Below the pieces are notes generated by a model. That model was not told where the DNA came from, ran no database searches, and saw nothing but the letters and a program-made list of their open reading frames with translations. A stretch of DNA of 64,000 bases, taken from assembly GCF_030272615.1 (NCBI RefSeq), contig NC_081413.1, forward strand, positions 719,717,867 to 719,781,866, given 5' to 3'. The DNA comes from Cryptomeria japonica (lineage: Eukaryota; Streptophyta; Pinopsida; Cupressales; Cupressaceae). Shown piece by piece: positions 11,711-22,944 of the stretch. A program made the position numbers and the translations under genes. Positions within the stretch are counted from its first letter, which is position 1. Each line of letters begins with the position of its first letter.

Positions 11711-12960
11711 GCGGTCATATGAACACTACGTGCATATGTAAGCTAAAGTACAGAAAAGTAAACATTATTTGAAAAAGGATATATCCATAAGTTGTCGAAC
11801 GAAGCCCCCAGCGGTATCTGCAGTACACAGTTAGGAATCGCACCCTACAAAACACACGTTAGATCACAAAATCACCTAATGCTTACTAAGGAAGGTGATG
11901 AAAATTCGAGGGTAGCTATATGCCCCCCCTGTTTCAGCTTGCTAATTTTAGTGAGTTGAAACAGGGTATCATGTTTACCACTTCGAATTGTTAAAGAATA
12001 TTGATGACAAATGCTCACAAGAAGATTTGATATGAGATCAAAAACTAATGGAGAATCATTTGGCAAGAAAAAGGACTAAATCTCAATTCCAACACAACAA
12101 AGAGTGTGAGGATTTGAGAGTTCTCTAACACAAGATGAAGGATGTAAATGGAAACAAAATGCAAAGAGAAGAAAAGATAAGATAGTTGAAAAGGGATATC
12201 TTGTAGTATGTGTAAAGGAGATCCTTAGAGGAGTAGAAATCTTTGTACAAAAGACACCTATCCCCGAGAGGAATTGTCTTAGAAAAATATAACATCATCT
12301 AGAATAAGACAAAGAAGAGAATAAGAATGCAATACTTCCTTCTTTTGCGAGGTGAAAGTGATTCTTAATGAATGATGACGCTCTTTTAACCCAATTGGGA
12401 GAGTGAATTCATTATGGATGTATTTTACCAAGTGCAAGAGAGGTTTTAGTCAAGGACTTACACCTTTTGTAAGAGAGAATCCTTGAACAAACAACAACAA
12501 ATGCATACAAGGAATAACATCAAGTAATAAAGTTCACACCATCCACGAAATAGGAAAAAGTGGATCCTTAGATAAAAATAAGGAAAGATCATTGCCTCCC
12601 AAGGATAAGGACAATGAGAAGGACTTACACAATCTTCTAGGGAGAGATTTAGACATAAGCAAAATGTACTACATACTCACATGAGTTCATGCAAGCAAGA
12701 CATTAGTGTATGTAAAATGCTCCCCACAAGAAGTGGGTAGGATAAGAAAGAGAATACACATCTTCTCCCATATCTAGGAAAAGAGAATTATAAAGCAAAG
12801 ATGATCAATATTTCCACACTATTACCCCATAGAAAAATTAGGCTATTATGTTGCTTCAAAAATATGATTTTACTTGAAATTGTACCATCATGAATGACAA
12901 TGAGCCCCCAGTAAATGAGCTACCAATGTCACATAATGATGAGCAACATAATAGCCATTA
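11711..12960 (-). other. Element B2 3' noncoding region
   Basis: This is homologous to 58801-60408 of B1 and holds no convincing coding sequence. Relative to B1 it lacks roughly 480 bp (B1 about 59275-59755) and carries different sequence at 12636-12830. Short imperfect blocks are otherwise shared in order, so both are copies of one long 3' noncoding region between coding frame and PPT. Confidence 0.7.
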
Positions 12961-15594
12961 ATGTTATTTAAAGACATGATAGATTGAATAAGGTATTTGA
13001 ATATGACATGCTAAATGCTCAACTATAAGTGAGATCAAAAACATGTATAAAATGATAAAAATTGAAGAAGAAAAGTCACAAGAAATCTTAGAAGAGGGAT
13101 GGGTGTAATTTATTAGAGCCTTATCCTTGGAGGAAGGGATTTTATGATGAATAGGAGATAAAGATTCATAAGTGGATTTAGAAATTTGAGGGGATTCATA
13201 AAGAGATTTGTTCATCACCAAGATTTCCTTATGAGGGGAATGAGAGTTGATAGAAGTAGAAGATGATTTAGTTGAAGTGAGATCATCATCACTACTAAAT
13301 ATAGCATTCACATTGAGAGATGGTCTTTTAGATGCTTTGGTGGGCTTAGAAAGATTATATCCAAGTCCAAATTAATATTCATGCATGTTATGTTCTAAAG
13401 GAACTTTAATTCCTTGTTCATTTGTGCCACAACCATTTCCACTATAGCCACTCTTAGCCAAAATGTGAAAACCACGACCATAACGATTAGCCATTTCAGA
13501 AAGAAAAGGTGGTTTTTCATAAGACAAAGAATCAAATTCTTCAGAATTAGAGGTGTGAGGAGAAAAAGTTTGAGAAGCGGCCACAAAATCATTGCTCATA
13601 GGTTCAGGTAAGACAGATTGATCTCTAGTTTCTTCCTTCTTTTTAACTTTAAGCTCTCTCGGAGGAACCCTATACTCACCTACAAAGGTGGGATTGAAAT
13701 CAAGAGATCCCCAATCGTCTTCTACGAGAACCTTCTCAGGATCAAAAGCCTTTTCATGTGTAGATTCAAGTTGAGGAGAATCTTCTTCAGGAACTTCAGA
13801 CTCATCCAAAGAATTTTGATTATCAGAGGGTGATGATTCATCCATAGGTATCTTGTTTAATGAGTCATCACTAGAAGAGGGAGGCTTAGAAGAACTCCCT
13901 TTGGAAGTAGATGTTTGCAAACAAGCTTGAAAATTAGTATCACCTATCAAGGTATATGTCTTATTATTATGAATAAATTTAACTTGTCTATGCAATTTAG
14001 AGGGGACAGCTTGCATACTGTGAATCCAAGGTCTCCCTAATAACAAGTTGTATGTTAGATTTCCCGACATAACATGGATAGGAGTAGGCAAAGTAACAGG
14101 TCCCACTGTGATGGGTAAGGTGATAATACCTAATGAAGACTTAGCCACATTATCAAAGCCTCGAATGGGATGAGAGTCAGGCTCAATAAGGGATGTATCC
14201 ACATTCATCTTATGCAATAGATTAATACTACACACATTAAGGCCAGAACCATTATCTACCAGTGTTCATCTTATAGCAGTATCATTTATGATAACCACAA
14301 TCATCAAAGGATCATATTGATGTTGAATTTCACTAGTAGGTAACTCATCTTGAGTAAACACAATATGAGCCTTAGGATTCATCACAGAGTTAACCAAAGA
14401 CACTATATTACTAGATGGTGGAGGAACATTCAAATCTTTCAAGGCATCTTGTAACATTCTGTGATGAGCAGAAGAAGTTTGAATCAAATCCCAAAGGGAT
14501 ATCTTAGCAGGGGTAGCTTTAAGTTGTTCTATGAGATCGTATTCCTTGCCAAGAATTTGTGAAATACGTGGAGCTTACGGAAGAATTGGTTGAGGATTAG
14601 GAAGAGAAACTGGAGTAATAGGAGGAGGATTAGGCTACCTATTATTTCTAGTATGATAAGTATGGGCAACCGCATTATAACTATCTCTAGTTAATTGCTT
14701 AGCATACTCATAAGGGCTCTTAGTAGAATAACCTCCTTGCACAGTAATAATAGGTTTGTTAGGAGTGAAAAAAGAATCATTAGCATAACCACCTTGAACC
14801 ACTAAGATAGGCTTATTTAAAGGTTGAGAATTTTTAGAAGGACAAGCACCTTGGACAGTGAAGAGAGGTTTGTTAGGTGTTTCATTCACATGTATCAAAT
14901 TGATTGAGGATGGTTTAGAGGAATGAACAAAAGCGTTGGAAGAATTATTGATAGTCTTCTCTTGCACTAAAATCTTATCATGGATTAAATCAATTTTAGG
15001 AGAGAGACAAGGGGTAGGCATTGATGTTCCAGTAGGAATACTAGGAAAGGTCATATCATCCTCTATCATCAAAGGATCTACATGGGGAATAAACTCTCTA
15101 GGAGAAGGATCAACATTACTCTCTAAAGTCTCACTTTTGAGATGGAGATCTTTGAAAGAGATGTTAACCATCTTGTTTTGAACTAGGGTTTCCTTATGAG
15201 TAGAACCAAGTTGAGGAGAGGGAGATGCTTTATTTTTAGAGGGAGAATGATTGAGATTCAAGGAAGGTGAGAAACTATCAAGGGAGTTTTCAATCTTGAT
15301 TTCATCCCCTTTGGATAGGGTTCTCTCATGGGGTAGAGAATAATCTACACCTTCTCCTAATGGTTCATCCCAAATAGTGAGTTTGTTGAAAGGAATGTTT
15401 GAAGTATTGTCAATTTCTGGAGAGGAGATAACATTGTTTATTAATTCCTCATCCTTAGGAGGGAGAGCATCAATAGATGTGTTAAACTCATCCTCTTTCC
15501 TCAAAATATGTTCAATATTATCTTTAGGGGAGAGAGAATTAAGGAAATCGCTTATTATTTCATCTTCTTTCTCTAAGGGATGTTTATGGGTAAG
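12961..15594 (-). pseudogene. Element B2: disordered region-retropepsin-G-patch frame
   Basis: This is the B2 copy of the long B-family frame, described in full at 60409-63588. All pieces lie in a single minus-strand frame. It is interrupted by TAG at 14632-14634, TAA at 14575-14577, TGA at 14266-14268 and TAA at 13372-13374. Visible parts are the VQGGY repeats (about 14700-14870), the protease LVDNGSGLNV box (just after the TGA) with NLLLGRPWIHSMQ, the Gly-rich G-patch-like segment (13400-13500) and the hydrophobic C-terminal tail. The N-terminal third is missing: at about 15592 the frame jumps straight into LTR sequence. Only the TGA is shared with B1; the other stops are private to this copy. 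Confidence 0.85.
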
Positions 15595-16503
15595 ATCCTA
15601 AAATGCAAGTAAGCAAACTAGAGCAACCTAGAAAGTAAACCCTAATTGCTTGTACATGATAATGTAACTGCTCCAAATCAAGATGCAAAGAGATCTAAAG
15701 CATGAATACAAGTGACATAATGAGGCTTATGCAAAGACATGAAAACAACATGAAATCATACCCAACCCCAAGGGAGGGGTACAAGCCAATCTTTAGTCGG
15801 TGATCCCTTATTGCTCTTCAATCTCTTCAAAGCCCTAAATGGATGAATGAATTTGATGAATTCTTGATGGATGGATGTTGAATGTTGTTGAAGTCTTCAA
15901 AGATCTACTCTTTTGCTACGTAGAAGGCCCTTGAAACCAAAAATTTGGATCCTTTCAAATGAAGAAAGAGAGCTCTTATATATGAAACCCTAGGTCTTAA
16001 TTTCAACTTTTGGCCGACCTAGAGATTGAATCTCCTGCCAATTTCTTGGGGTTAAGCTTTATTTTATGATTGGATCGCGCTCCTAAAATTTTGAGAAAAA
16101 TGTCCGGGACCATGTGCACTCCGAGCGCCATGGTCCCGACAACTTTTCACCAAATTTTCAGGACTGTCGGATATGATGATTTTAGAGAGAATCCCGAAGT
16201 TAATAGTGATTTCGAGATGTTTTGACCCCCGAAATCAAGCCCCCAAGTTCAAAATAGGGCCTAATTAGGGTTTTTGATTAAATGATGTATTGGAGGAATA
16301 AAATGAAAGGGGCACACTTTAATGAAAAGGGCCCAACCTTATGATATGGGAGATCATAAAATAGAACCTTAGACCTAATTAATTTAATTAATTAAGTGCT
16401 AAAGGGGAAATGCAATGCAAAATGCAAAATGCGCCAAGGCGGGTGCTAAACTAGGTGTGAAATTGTACCACCCTAGCAAGTGCGTACAATTTACGACGCT
16501 ACA
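15592..16503 (-). mobile_element. Element B2: truncated right LTR
   Basis: This starts in mid-LTR at 'aagatcctaaaatg', which corresponds to about 57875 of the B1 LTR and 10795 of the B2 left LTR, and ends 'acgacgctaca' at 16503. The PBS, the leader, the 5' coding third and the first 760 or so bases of this LTR are absent. Its sequence is very close to the B2 left LTR, which supports the two being a pair. Confidence 0.85.
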
Positions 16504-16604
16504 CTACTGCAGAGTATCATCTTATTGTGGGTAGGCTCCCACCATGGTTTTTCCCTTAATCGGGTTTTCCATGTCAAAATATTGGTGTTGTGTGTTGTGC
16601 CTTC
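16504..16604 (+). mobile_element. Copia LTR remnant, left part
   Basis: This shows the conserved copia U5 block: GTGGG, a short spacer, TCCCACC, then GGTTTTTCCC and GGGTTTTCCA. It matches the F LTR at 41060-41140 in order. The remainder of this LTR continues after element A, at 30412-30513. The last five bases, CCTTC (16600-16604), are the target duplication of element A. Confidence 0.8.
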
Positions 16605-16910
16605 TGTAGACATCTAAAAATGGTCAACGCTTGCGGAGTCATACTTTAACATTTGCGCATTGCCTTATTATAGGGTTTTTGCGTTGCATTAACATTTCTT
16701 CTATGTTGTGCACTTGGTCTTTATCATTTGCAAGTATCGAGTCCTTCTTCTGCATTCTTCATTTTTCTCGCTTTCGAATTTGGTCTTGTCGATAACAATC
16801 TTTAGTCATGATTTTGGTCGATCTTATCTTGTCGTATCAATGTACGTGCTCATTTGTCATATTTTGGATATCGTCAGTCCTAATCGATGATAGAATTAGG
16901 GTTTTTTCCT

Positions 16911-17100
16911 CTTGTCAATCTTGTCATCTTGCGATCGATTCGTCATCGATCCTCATTCTTGTCAATCTTGTCATCTTGCGATCGATTTGTCATCTATCCT
17001 CTTCCTTGTCAATCTTGTCATTTTGCGATCGATTCATCATCGATCCTTGTCCTCTTGTCAAACTTGTCATTTTGTGATCGATTCATCATCAATCATTGTC
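16911..17100 (+). repeat. 47-bp tandem repeat in LTR A, four units
   Basis: Units start at 16911, 16958, 17005 and 17054 (spacing 47, 47, 49). Each carries 'cttgtcaatcttgtcat' followed by a near-palindrome of the type GATCGATTCGTCATCGATC. The array is also present in the right LTR (about 29188-29380) and, shortened and diverged, in the solo LTR near 52560-52720. Confidence 0.85.
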
Positions 17101-17600
17101 CTTTTCAATCATGTCAATTTTGATCAATTAGTCATTGTTCCTCATCAATTGGCGCCTATCAATTTGATCTCTTTGTCAATCTTGGTCAATTTGTCAACCA
17201 ATCTCAATCATTTATTAGCATTGGTCCTTTGTCAATCAAAATCATGATCAAATCGACCCTACATCAATTATCTTTTGTCAAGACCTAATCATCGTCATTG
17301 CATTTCTAATTCATCTTCTAGGGTTTTATGATTTGTTCATTTTGTTTGTCATTTTCCCTCTAGGTTAAATAATTTATTTATTTATCCTAAGTCTTCTTAT
17401 CACAATTAAATATTTATTTAATTGCCTAATTAAGTCCCCCTCTTTTTGTGAATTAATTAATGAATGAAAAATTATTAATTAATTTACCTAATTTTCTAAT
17501 TTCATCAATTTCTATTTTCCTAATTTCCAATTCATCATTTCTAACCTAATTTTCTATTTCTCCTATTTTTCTAATATTTCCCCTAATTTCATGGGAATTG

Positions 17601-17703
17601 CATGTCAATTTTGTCATAATTTGTCAATCAATCAATCTTGCATATCAATTTTGTCATAATTTGTCAATCAATCAATCTTGCATGTCAATCTTGTCATAAT
17701 TTG
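17601..17703 (+). repeat. 40-bp tandem repeat in LTR A, 2.5 units
   Basis: Units start at 17601, 17641 and 17681 and carry 'ttgtcataatttgtcaatca'. The right LTR has the same array with an extra 'ataatttgtc' slippage step (about 29876-29985). A diverged version is in the solo LTR (53180-53350). Confidence 0.8.
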
Positions 17704-18135
17704 TCATATTTGTCATCCTTGATTTGAAATTTCCTTTCAAATCTCTTCATACTAATCTTGTCATCTCTCCAATTTGTCTATAAATTGGATGAGTTTCTTC
17801 AATCAATGGATCAAAATTAATCACATTTTCAGAGAATCAATCACGCTTCTAGTATCCTTATGCTGCCATTTCATCTTGTCAATCTTGCTTTCATACTATG
17901 CCTTTGCATTTGTAAGTGAGATCCACAAACAAAGTAATTTGAAGGAGAAAGAAGGACAATGGAGAATTATGGAGGAGATATTCGCATTTGTAATGGTTTG
18001 CATTTGGTTTGATTATCTTGTCTTCATATCTCTATTGAGTGTAATTAGGATTTCTTATCATTGCAATCTAGTTTTTGTGGTTGAGCTAGTTTAAAGTTGC
18101 TTTTGATGAATTTACAAATTCCTATCTACATTTTC

Positions 18136-18155
18136 TGGTGGACCTAACATGAACT
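18136..18155 (+). other. Element A primer binding site
   Basis: TGGTGGACCTAACATGAACT lies five bases after the LTR end. It resembles the sites of A4 (42701) and B1 (63930), TGGTGAACTYGACGTGAAC, with about five substitutions. From memory, those match the 3' end of plant tRNA-Trp best, but this needs checking against a tRNA set. The A copy would prime less well than its relatives. Confidence 0.65.
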
Positions 18156-18234
18156 AACCCGTTAACCATGTTTTTGAGTGCTTTTGAGCTGATTTGCAAG
18201 TGAAAACCCAAGAAACAGGGCAACTGAGGGCTTT

Positions 18235-18390
18235 CTGGACACTTTTGCGCCTGTGTAGGAGGGATCTGCGCCTGTGTTAAGGAGATCTGCGCCTGTGTCA
18301 AAGAGATTTACACCTGTGTCAAGGCATTATGCACCTGTGTCAAGGCATTCTGCGCCTGTGTTGAGACATTCTGCACTTGTGTAAGGCCAA
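18235..18390 (+). repeat. Minisatellite of 'tgcgcctgtgt' units in element A leader
   Basis: Seven imperfect units of about 21 bp, each with 'tctgcgcctgtgtcaaggca' or a variant, lie 100-260 bp after the PBS. Similar words return on both strands at 28245-28345, just inside the other end of the element. The A4 leader has arrays of a different word in comparable positions (42835-42920, 43375-43500). Confidence 0.8.
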
Positions 18391-20091
18391 AAACAGAGGT
18401 AAAACCAGTGTTTTTACTTGCAAATTACTTTGTTTTCATTATGTTCTTATATTCTGGTTTTTTTGTGGTACTGATTCTCTCTGGAGCACCTTGGCGTTAT
18501 GTGTGATGAACACTAAAAATTAAACTACTAACAAATCTTATGCAGGACGCGGTCAAAGACTTTTATTAAAACATCTTGCATGTGATTTTTAAAGTAGTTG
18601 CACATTTAATTTCTTAAAGGTTAATGAACACCATGCATGCTTTGTTTTCTTTTAGTTTGTTTGCATGTTTTAACCCTTAGAATTGGGCCTGCCTCCCGAT
18701 TTGCCTGGCACTTCGCACAGGCATTGGTGAGAGGGAATGACCCTAAGTGGTGATAGGCTAAAGCCAAGCTCTTCCGAACCACTCTAAATAACTGTGGATG
18801 TAACGAAATTTGTAGACAACAGGTGCTAGAATGGTATTGCGATGATTTATTCGTCGGATCAATACCCACCCGAATGGAAGCCCTTACTAGAATCTCTTGT
18901 TTTTAGAGGCCAAAATCCTTCTATCTGTTGGCTCGGGCGTTGTGATACCCGCATGCTAAAGACACCTCTCATGTACTCCTTAGTTAGAGATAGCAAGTTC
19001 TTGGGAAGTGATGCCCCTTGAACTTGAAGCTTGGTATGCCCGAGAAGTGAGTGCACTGTAAGGGGGAGCCAGTGCTACCAAGCATCTAGCTATCCGGCTA
19101 AGTGTTGTATTTCGTTAGAGGATTCAACAGATATTGTCCTTGCCAGCCATAGGATTTGTTGTGAATGAGCATGATTATCTTGGGTCTAAGTCCAAACATC
19201 TTGTCTTTTGTGATTGTCAAAAGTTGAATTATACAATTGTCACAAAACATCATTTGTCAAACAAGTCCAAACATTGTCCAAACAAGGTTTTAAAAAAAAA
19301 AGAGAACATTCATCCAACAAAATTCAAAACATGGCTTTCAAACACATTGAAAAATTTTGTCTCAACATTCATGTCACTTTACGCTAGGTTTTGCATAGTC
19401 CCACTTAGGTCCTAAGGCATATTGTCATCTCCTTTCATTTTAGTCCTTTTCATTGCAAGCGTCCTCAATTTGCACTTAGGTCCAAGATCATTTTCCCTAA
19501 GTTTGCATTTCATTGTCATATCCAAGCTAGATTTCCATTTAGGTGACATTCCTGCATTATCCTTGTCATGCTAAAATTAGGTCTTGCCTAGGTTGCATTT
19601 TGCATATTCCAAGTCATTGGTCTTCGTGTATCCTTCTCATTGTATTGTCATCTTGTCTTGGCTTCATCTTGTCATATCATATCCTTAGATAATTTTCATG
19701 TCCTAAGTGATTGTCATAATCATTGCCTTCTTGCATTTAGTCTCAAAAAATTTGATTTCTCAAACTTGGAAAATCAAAACTTTGGACGATACCCTAAGTT
19801 GTTGTTAAGGAGTGTTGACCTTGTCTAAAATTTGTCCTTTCATTAATATCATTTTTGTCAAACCTAGCTTAGTATCCAAGCATATAGGTGAGACATTGTC
19901 AATTTGTCCTATTGTCATTTGGTCTTTTGTCCTTTAAGGTCTTCACTTCATTTCACCTTCCCAAGGTTGAGTCTTTAGGTTTGCATTCCAAAAAGTTTGT
20001 CAAAATCTTGAAAAACAACAAAAACATTAAGTTGCATTGTCATCCTTTTAGGTTGCATTTGTCAATCCCATTAGTTGCATTGCATAGTGAC
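18391..20091 (+). other. Element A leader with a conserved block
   Basis: This is a 1.7-kb noncoding leader. The part at 18660-19120 is less AT-rich than its surroundings. At 19033-19117 it holds 'ggtatgcccgagaagtg', 'ggagccagtgctacca' and 'gtatttcgttag' in order, which recur in the A4 leader at 44511-44594. The rest (19130-20090) is TTGTCA-rich and resembles LTR composition. No coding sequence is supported. Confidence 0.6.
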
Positions 20092-22926
20092 ATGTTTGTT
20101 GAAATGAGGTCTCAACCTTCTTACGAAGCCATGCCATCACAATTGAGAAATCAATCATGTCAATCCAATCTCTACATGTCTCAAAACTTGGATCAAACCT
20201 ATCATGATGATTTAAATGTCCAAATACAAAAACTAGAGGAGAAACTAGCTCAAGAAAAGGAGATTTTGGAACAAAAGGTGAAAAACATGGAGAAGAATAG
20301 ATCACAAACGTCCAAAATGTTTCAAAAATTTCCAAGTCAAAATCCAAATATTGAGCCAATTGATGTAAGATCTCTTATTGAACGATCAGACATACCAACT
20401 CTCCTCTCACAAATAGAGATGATGAAACAATTTCAAGAAAAGAGACAACATCAATTTCAACATTATGTGCCTCCACAACAAGAACAAGAAGGTGTTTACT
20501 ATCAATCAGATTTTCAACCATCACAACCAATTGTTCAACATTTCCAACAAACACAACCAATGGTCCAACATATCCAACATATACAACCAATGGTCCAATT
20601 TCAACAATATGTCCAACCAACTATACAACGTCCACAAATAGTTCAACCAATGGTGGAATATCAACAAGTTCAATCAACATATCAATGTCAACAACTACAA
20701 TCACAAATTCAAAAACAAAACTTGCAACATGCACCAAGCCATATTTTGAACATGTCAAACCAATTTGATCAGCATCTAGTTCGAAATCAAAACATGACAT
20801 CAGACCAGAACCAACTCCTTTCCAAACAAGTTCAAATTCCAGATGCAACTATGTCAAAACCTCGAAAGAAAGGTGGCCTTATTGCAAGGATCTTAAGGAA
20901 ATTACCAAGTGAGTTCTTTGAGGAAGATCAAGATAATACAATTATGTCTAGCAATGCCTCATCCCCCCACAAACAAATTGACTCTCCAGTGGCATCTATC
21001 CCTACACCTTTAGAAGTTTCACAGGAACCTTCCATATTGTCCTCATCAAACAATACACCCAAGGATGCAATTACCCAAGGGCTATCCATAATTGATTGCC
21101 AAGATAATCCAATTCATAATGCACATCCTTATCATGTTTTAGAAATACAAGACCCAATGCCACCATGCACTTTATTGCCATTACCTGTTTTAGAGGACCC
21201 CATTCGAAGTCTCTCTTCCTCAAGTTCAAGCATTGATTCCTTGTCAGAATCCATCACAAATGTTCAAAGTGCATTTCCTTCATGCCAAAACATTGATTCC
21301 TTATCAGAATCCTCCATGCATATCCAATGTCCAACCCCATGTCAAGAGGATAATTTAGAGCATGAAGAAACGCGTCTTGAAATAGATCAAGATCAAGATC
21401 CTGAAACCTTATCATCCCATCCAATTGTTGACCAGGACCCCATGTTCCCAGACGCTCATGATGATTCCCCTATTCTTGTCCATCCTATCCAAAGCCCTAT
21501 TGACACTCCATTCCCCCAACAAGATCAAGATATCCCTGTCCATCTAGTCCCAAACGATCCCCTTCCATTCCAAGAACACAATATCCTTTCAAATCCCATT
21601 GACATTCCAGATATCCCTTCCATCCTTTATGATGATCCCATTAAAAGTCCAAAGCAAAGCAAATTTAAAGAGGATTCCAATGATCTTCCTCCTTGCCAAG
21701 ATCAAATTATTCCTTTAAATCCTCCACAAGATCCTTTTGTTCCTCCATCTCCTTGTCTTAATGCTCCATATACACTCCAAGATCGCATTTCTTTTGATGA
21801 TCCCATTATTTTTCCCATTCCATCTCTTGAAGAGCCTGTCATTGAACCATGTCCGCTACACAATCCTAGTACCCCTCATGATTCTAACGTGTCAGTGCAA
21901 GATGTTCATGAACCCTCGACATGCATAATGGGTTCTTCCACTTTGGTGCAATCCGATCCACTTCAAGATCTCATTATTTCTCTCATATCATATCCACCTC
22001 ATAATGGACTCGCGTCTTCTTCCCAAAGAAAAGAGTATCCTACAAGTCAAGATATTCATAAAGGCCAAGGGGTAGACCTTCACAAGAAAGAACTCCTCAT
22101 TATGAAAGAAAATGTTAAGGGTCATGTCTACACAACTCACTCTCAAGATGTTGGTATCCCTCCATCACAATCAAAACATACACCTTCCCCATCATACTTT
22201 CCATCCATCTTAGGTCCTTATATCCCTTCGTCCTCTATGCAAGGTTAGCAAAAACACACATCCTTGAGTAAATTTAATCAATCCAAAAGAACTCCATTTC
22301 ATTCATATCCGTCCATGCATTCCTTTCCCCCTCCAAGCAATTCGGATGCCAAGTATAGAAGTCATAAGTCTAGAAATCCACATGTATTCAAGGATCAACA
22401 TGTCCAATATAATCGACATGTCAAAACAAAGAACAATATGATCTATAAAGAAAAGGAAAAATCCAAAAGGTCACAAAGGCCCATTGCTCAAAAACAAAAT
22501 TCAAAATATATATGGGTTCCTAAATCCCTTGTGCAAGCAATGCACTCCAAGGAACCACAAAAGCATGAAAAATCAAAAACCATGTGGATCCCTAAGCGGC
22601 TCCTTGAAGCACAAAAGCCTAAAGAAACATCCAACTTGGCATCCAAAGTTGCTATTCTTCCATCCAAACCTCTCAAATTTGTTCCTCCATCACCTTCTTC
22701 ATCCGTTTTGAGCCCTTATGTCCCAAAATCCCAAGTTATTCCTCCATCCAAATCTCACAATCTGAGATCCATTTTTCCTCCATCAACTCACCACCCATCA
22801 AGGTGTGTGCCAATGTTGATCTTGCCTTCATTTCCATCCACTGAAGCCCAATTCTTCCAATACCCTATCTATTATCCAATGCATATTTTCCATCCTTCAA
22901 TCCCTTTGATCCAATCCTTTGCATAA
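20092..22926 (+). pseudogene. Element A: Gln/Pro/His-rich frame of unknown function
   Basis: This is a frame of about 945 codons with a single TAG (22246-22248). I start it at the first ATG (20092), because the open frame upstream begins with GTG and has no ATG. Residues 1-70 or so are polar with a short coiled coil (QKLEEKLAQEKEILEQKVKNMEKN). A Gln/His-rich stretch follows with repeated QPMVQ and QHIQ words, then a basic patch (KPRKKGGLIARILRKLPSEF) and a long Pro/Ser/Asp-rich region with repeated DDPI and QDQ motifs. After the TAG the tail is basic and Lys/Ser/Pro-rich. I recognise no family. The position corresponds to gag, and an RNA-binding or particle role is conceivable but unsupported. 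Confidence 0.6.
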
Positions 22927-22944
22927 ATCCTCGCCTTAGTTTCA

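Larger units (their letters stand above)
16605..18130 (+). repeat. Element A left LTR
   Basis: This LTR is rich in the heptamer-like word TTGTCA(A/T). It contains two minisatellites (16911-17100 and 17601-17703) and an AT-rich zone (17360-17580) with TATA-like words. Its partner is at 28880-30406, and a solo copy is at 52233-53756. The several reading frames that cross the tandem repeats exist in both LTRs only because the 47-bp unit lacks stops over short distances. Confidence 0.9.

Noticed and set aside
16911-17100. Regular repeats that might suggest a CRISPR-like array
   Set aside because: The units are contiguous with no unique spacers, and they lie in a plant LTR.
16887-17247. Overlapping reading frames of 78-133 codons in LTR A, present in both LTRs
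   Set aside because: They are translations of the 47-bp tandem repeat in three frames. Composition (Ser/Cys/Asp/Arg cycles) follows the repeat, and conservation follows from the LTRs being copies.
19888-20091. Upstream extension of the Gln-rich frame in element A
   Set aside because: It begins with GTG, contains no ATG before 20092 and has leader-like TTGTCA composition.
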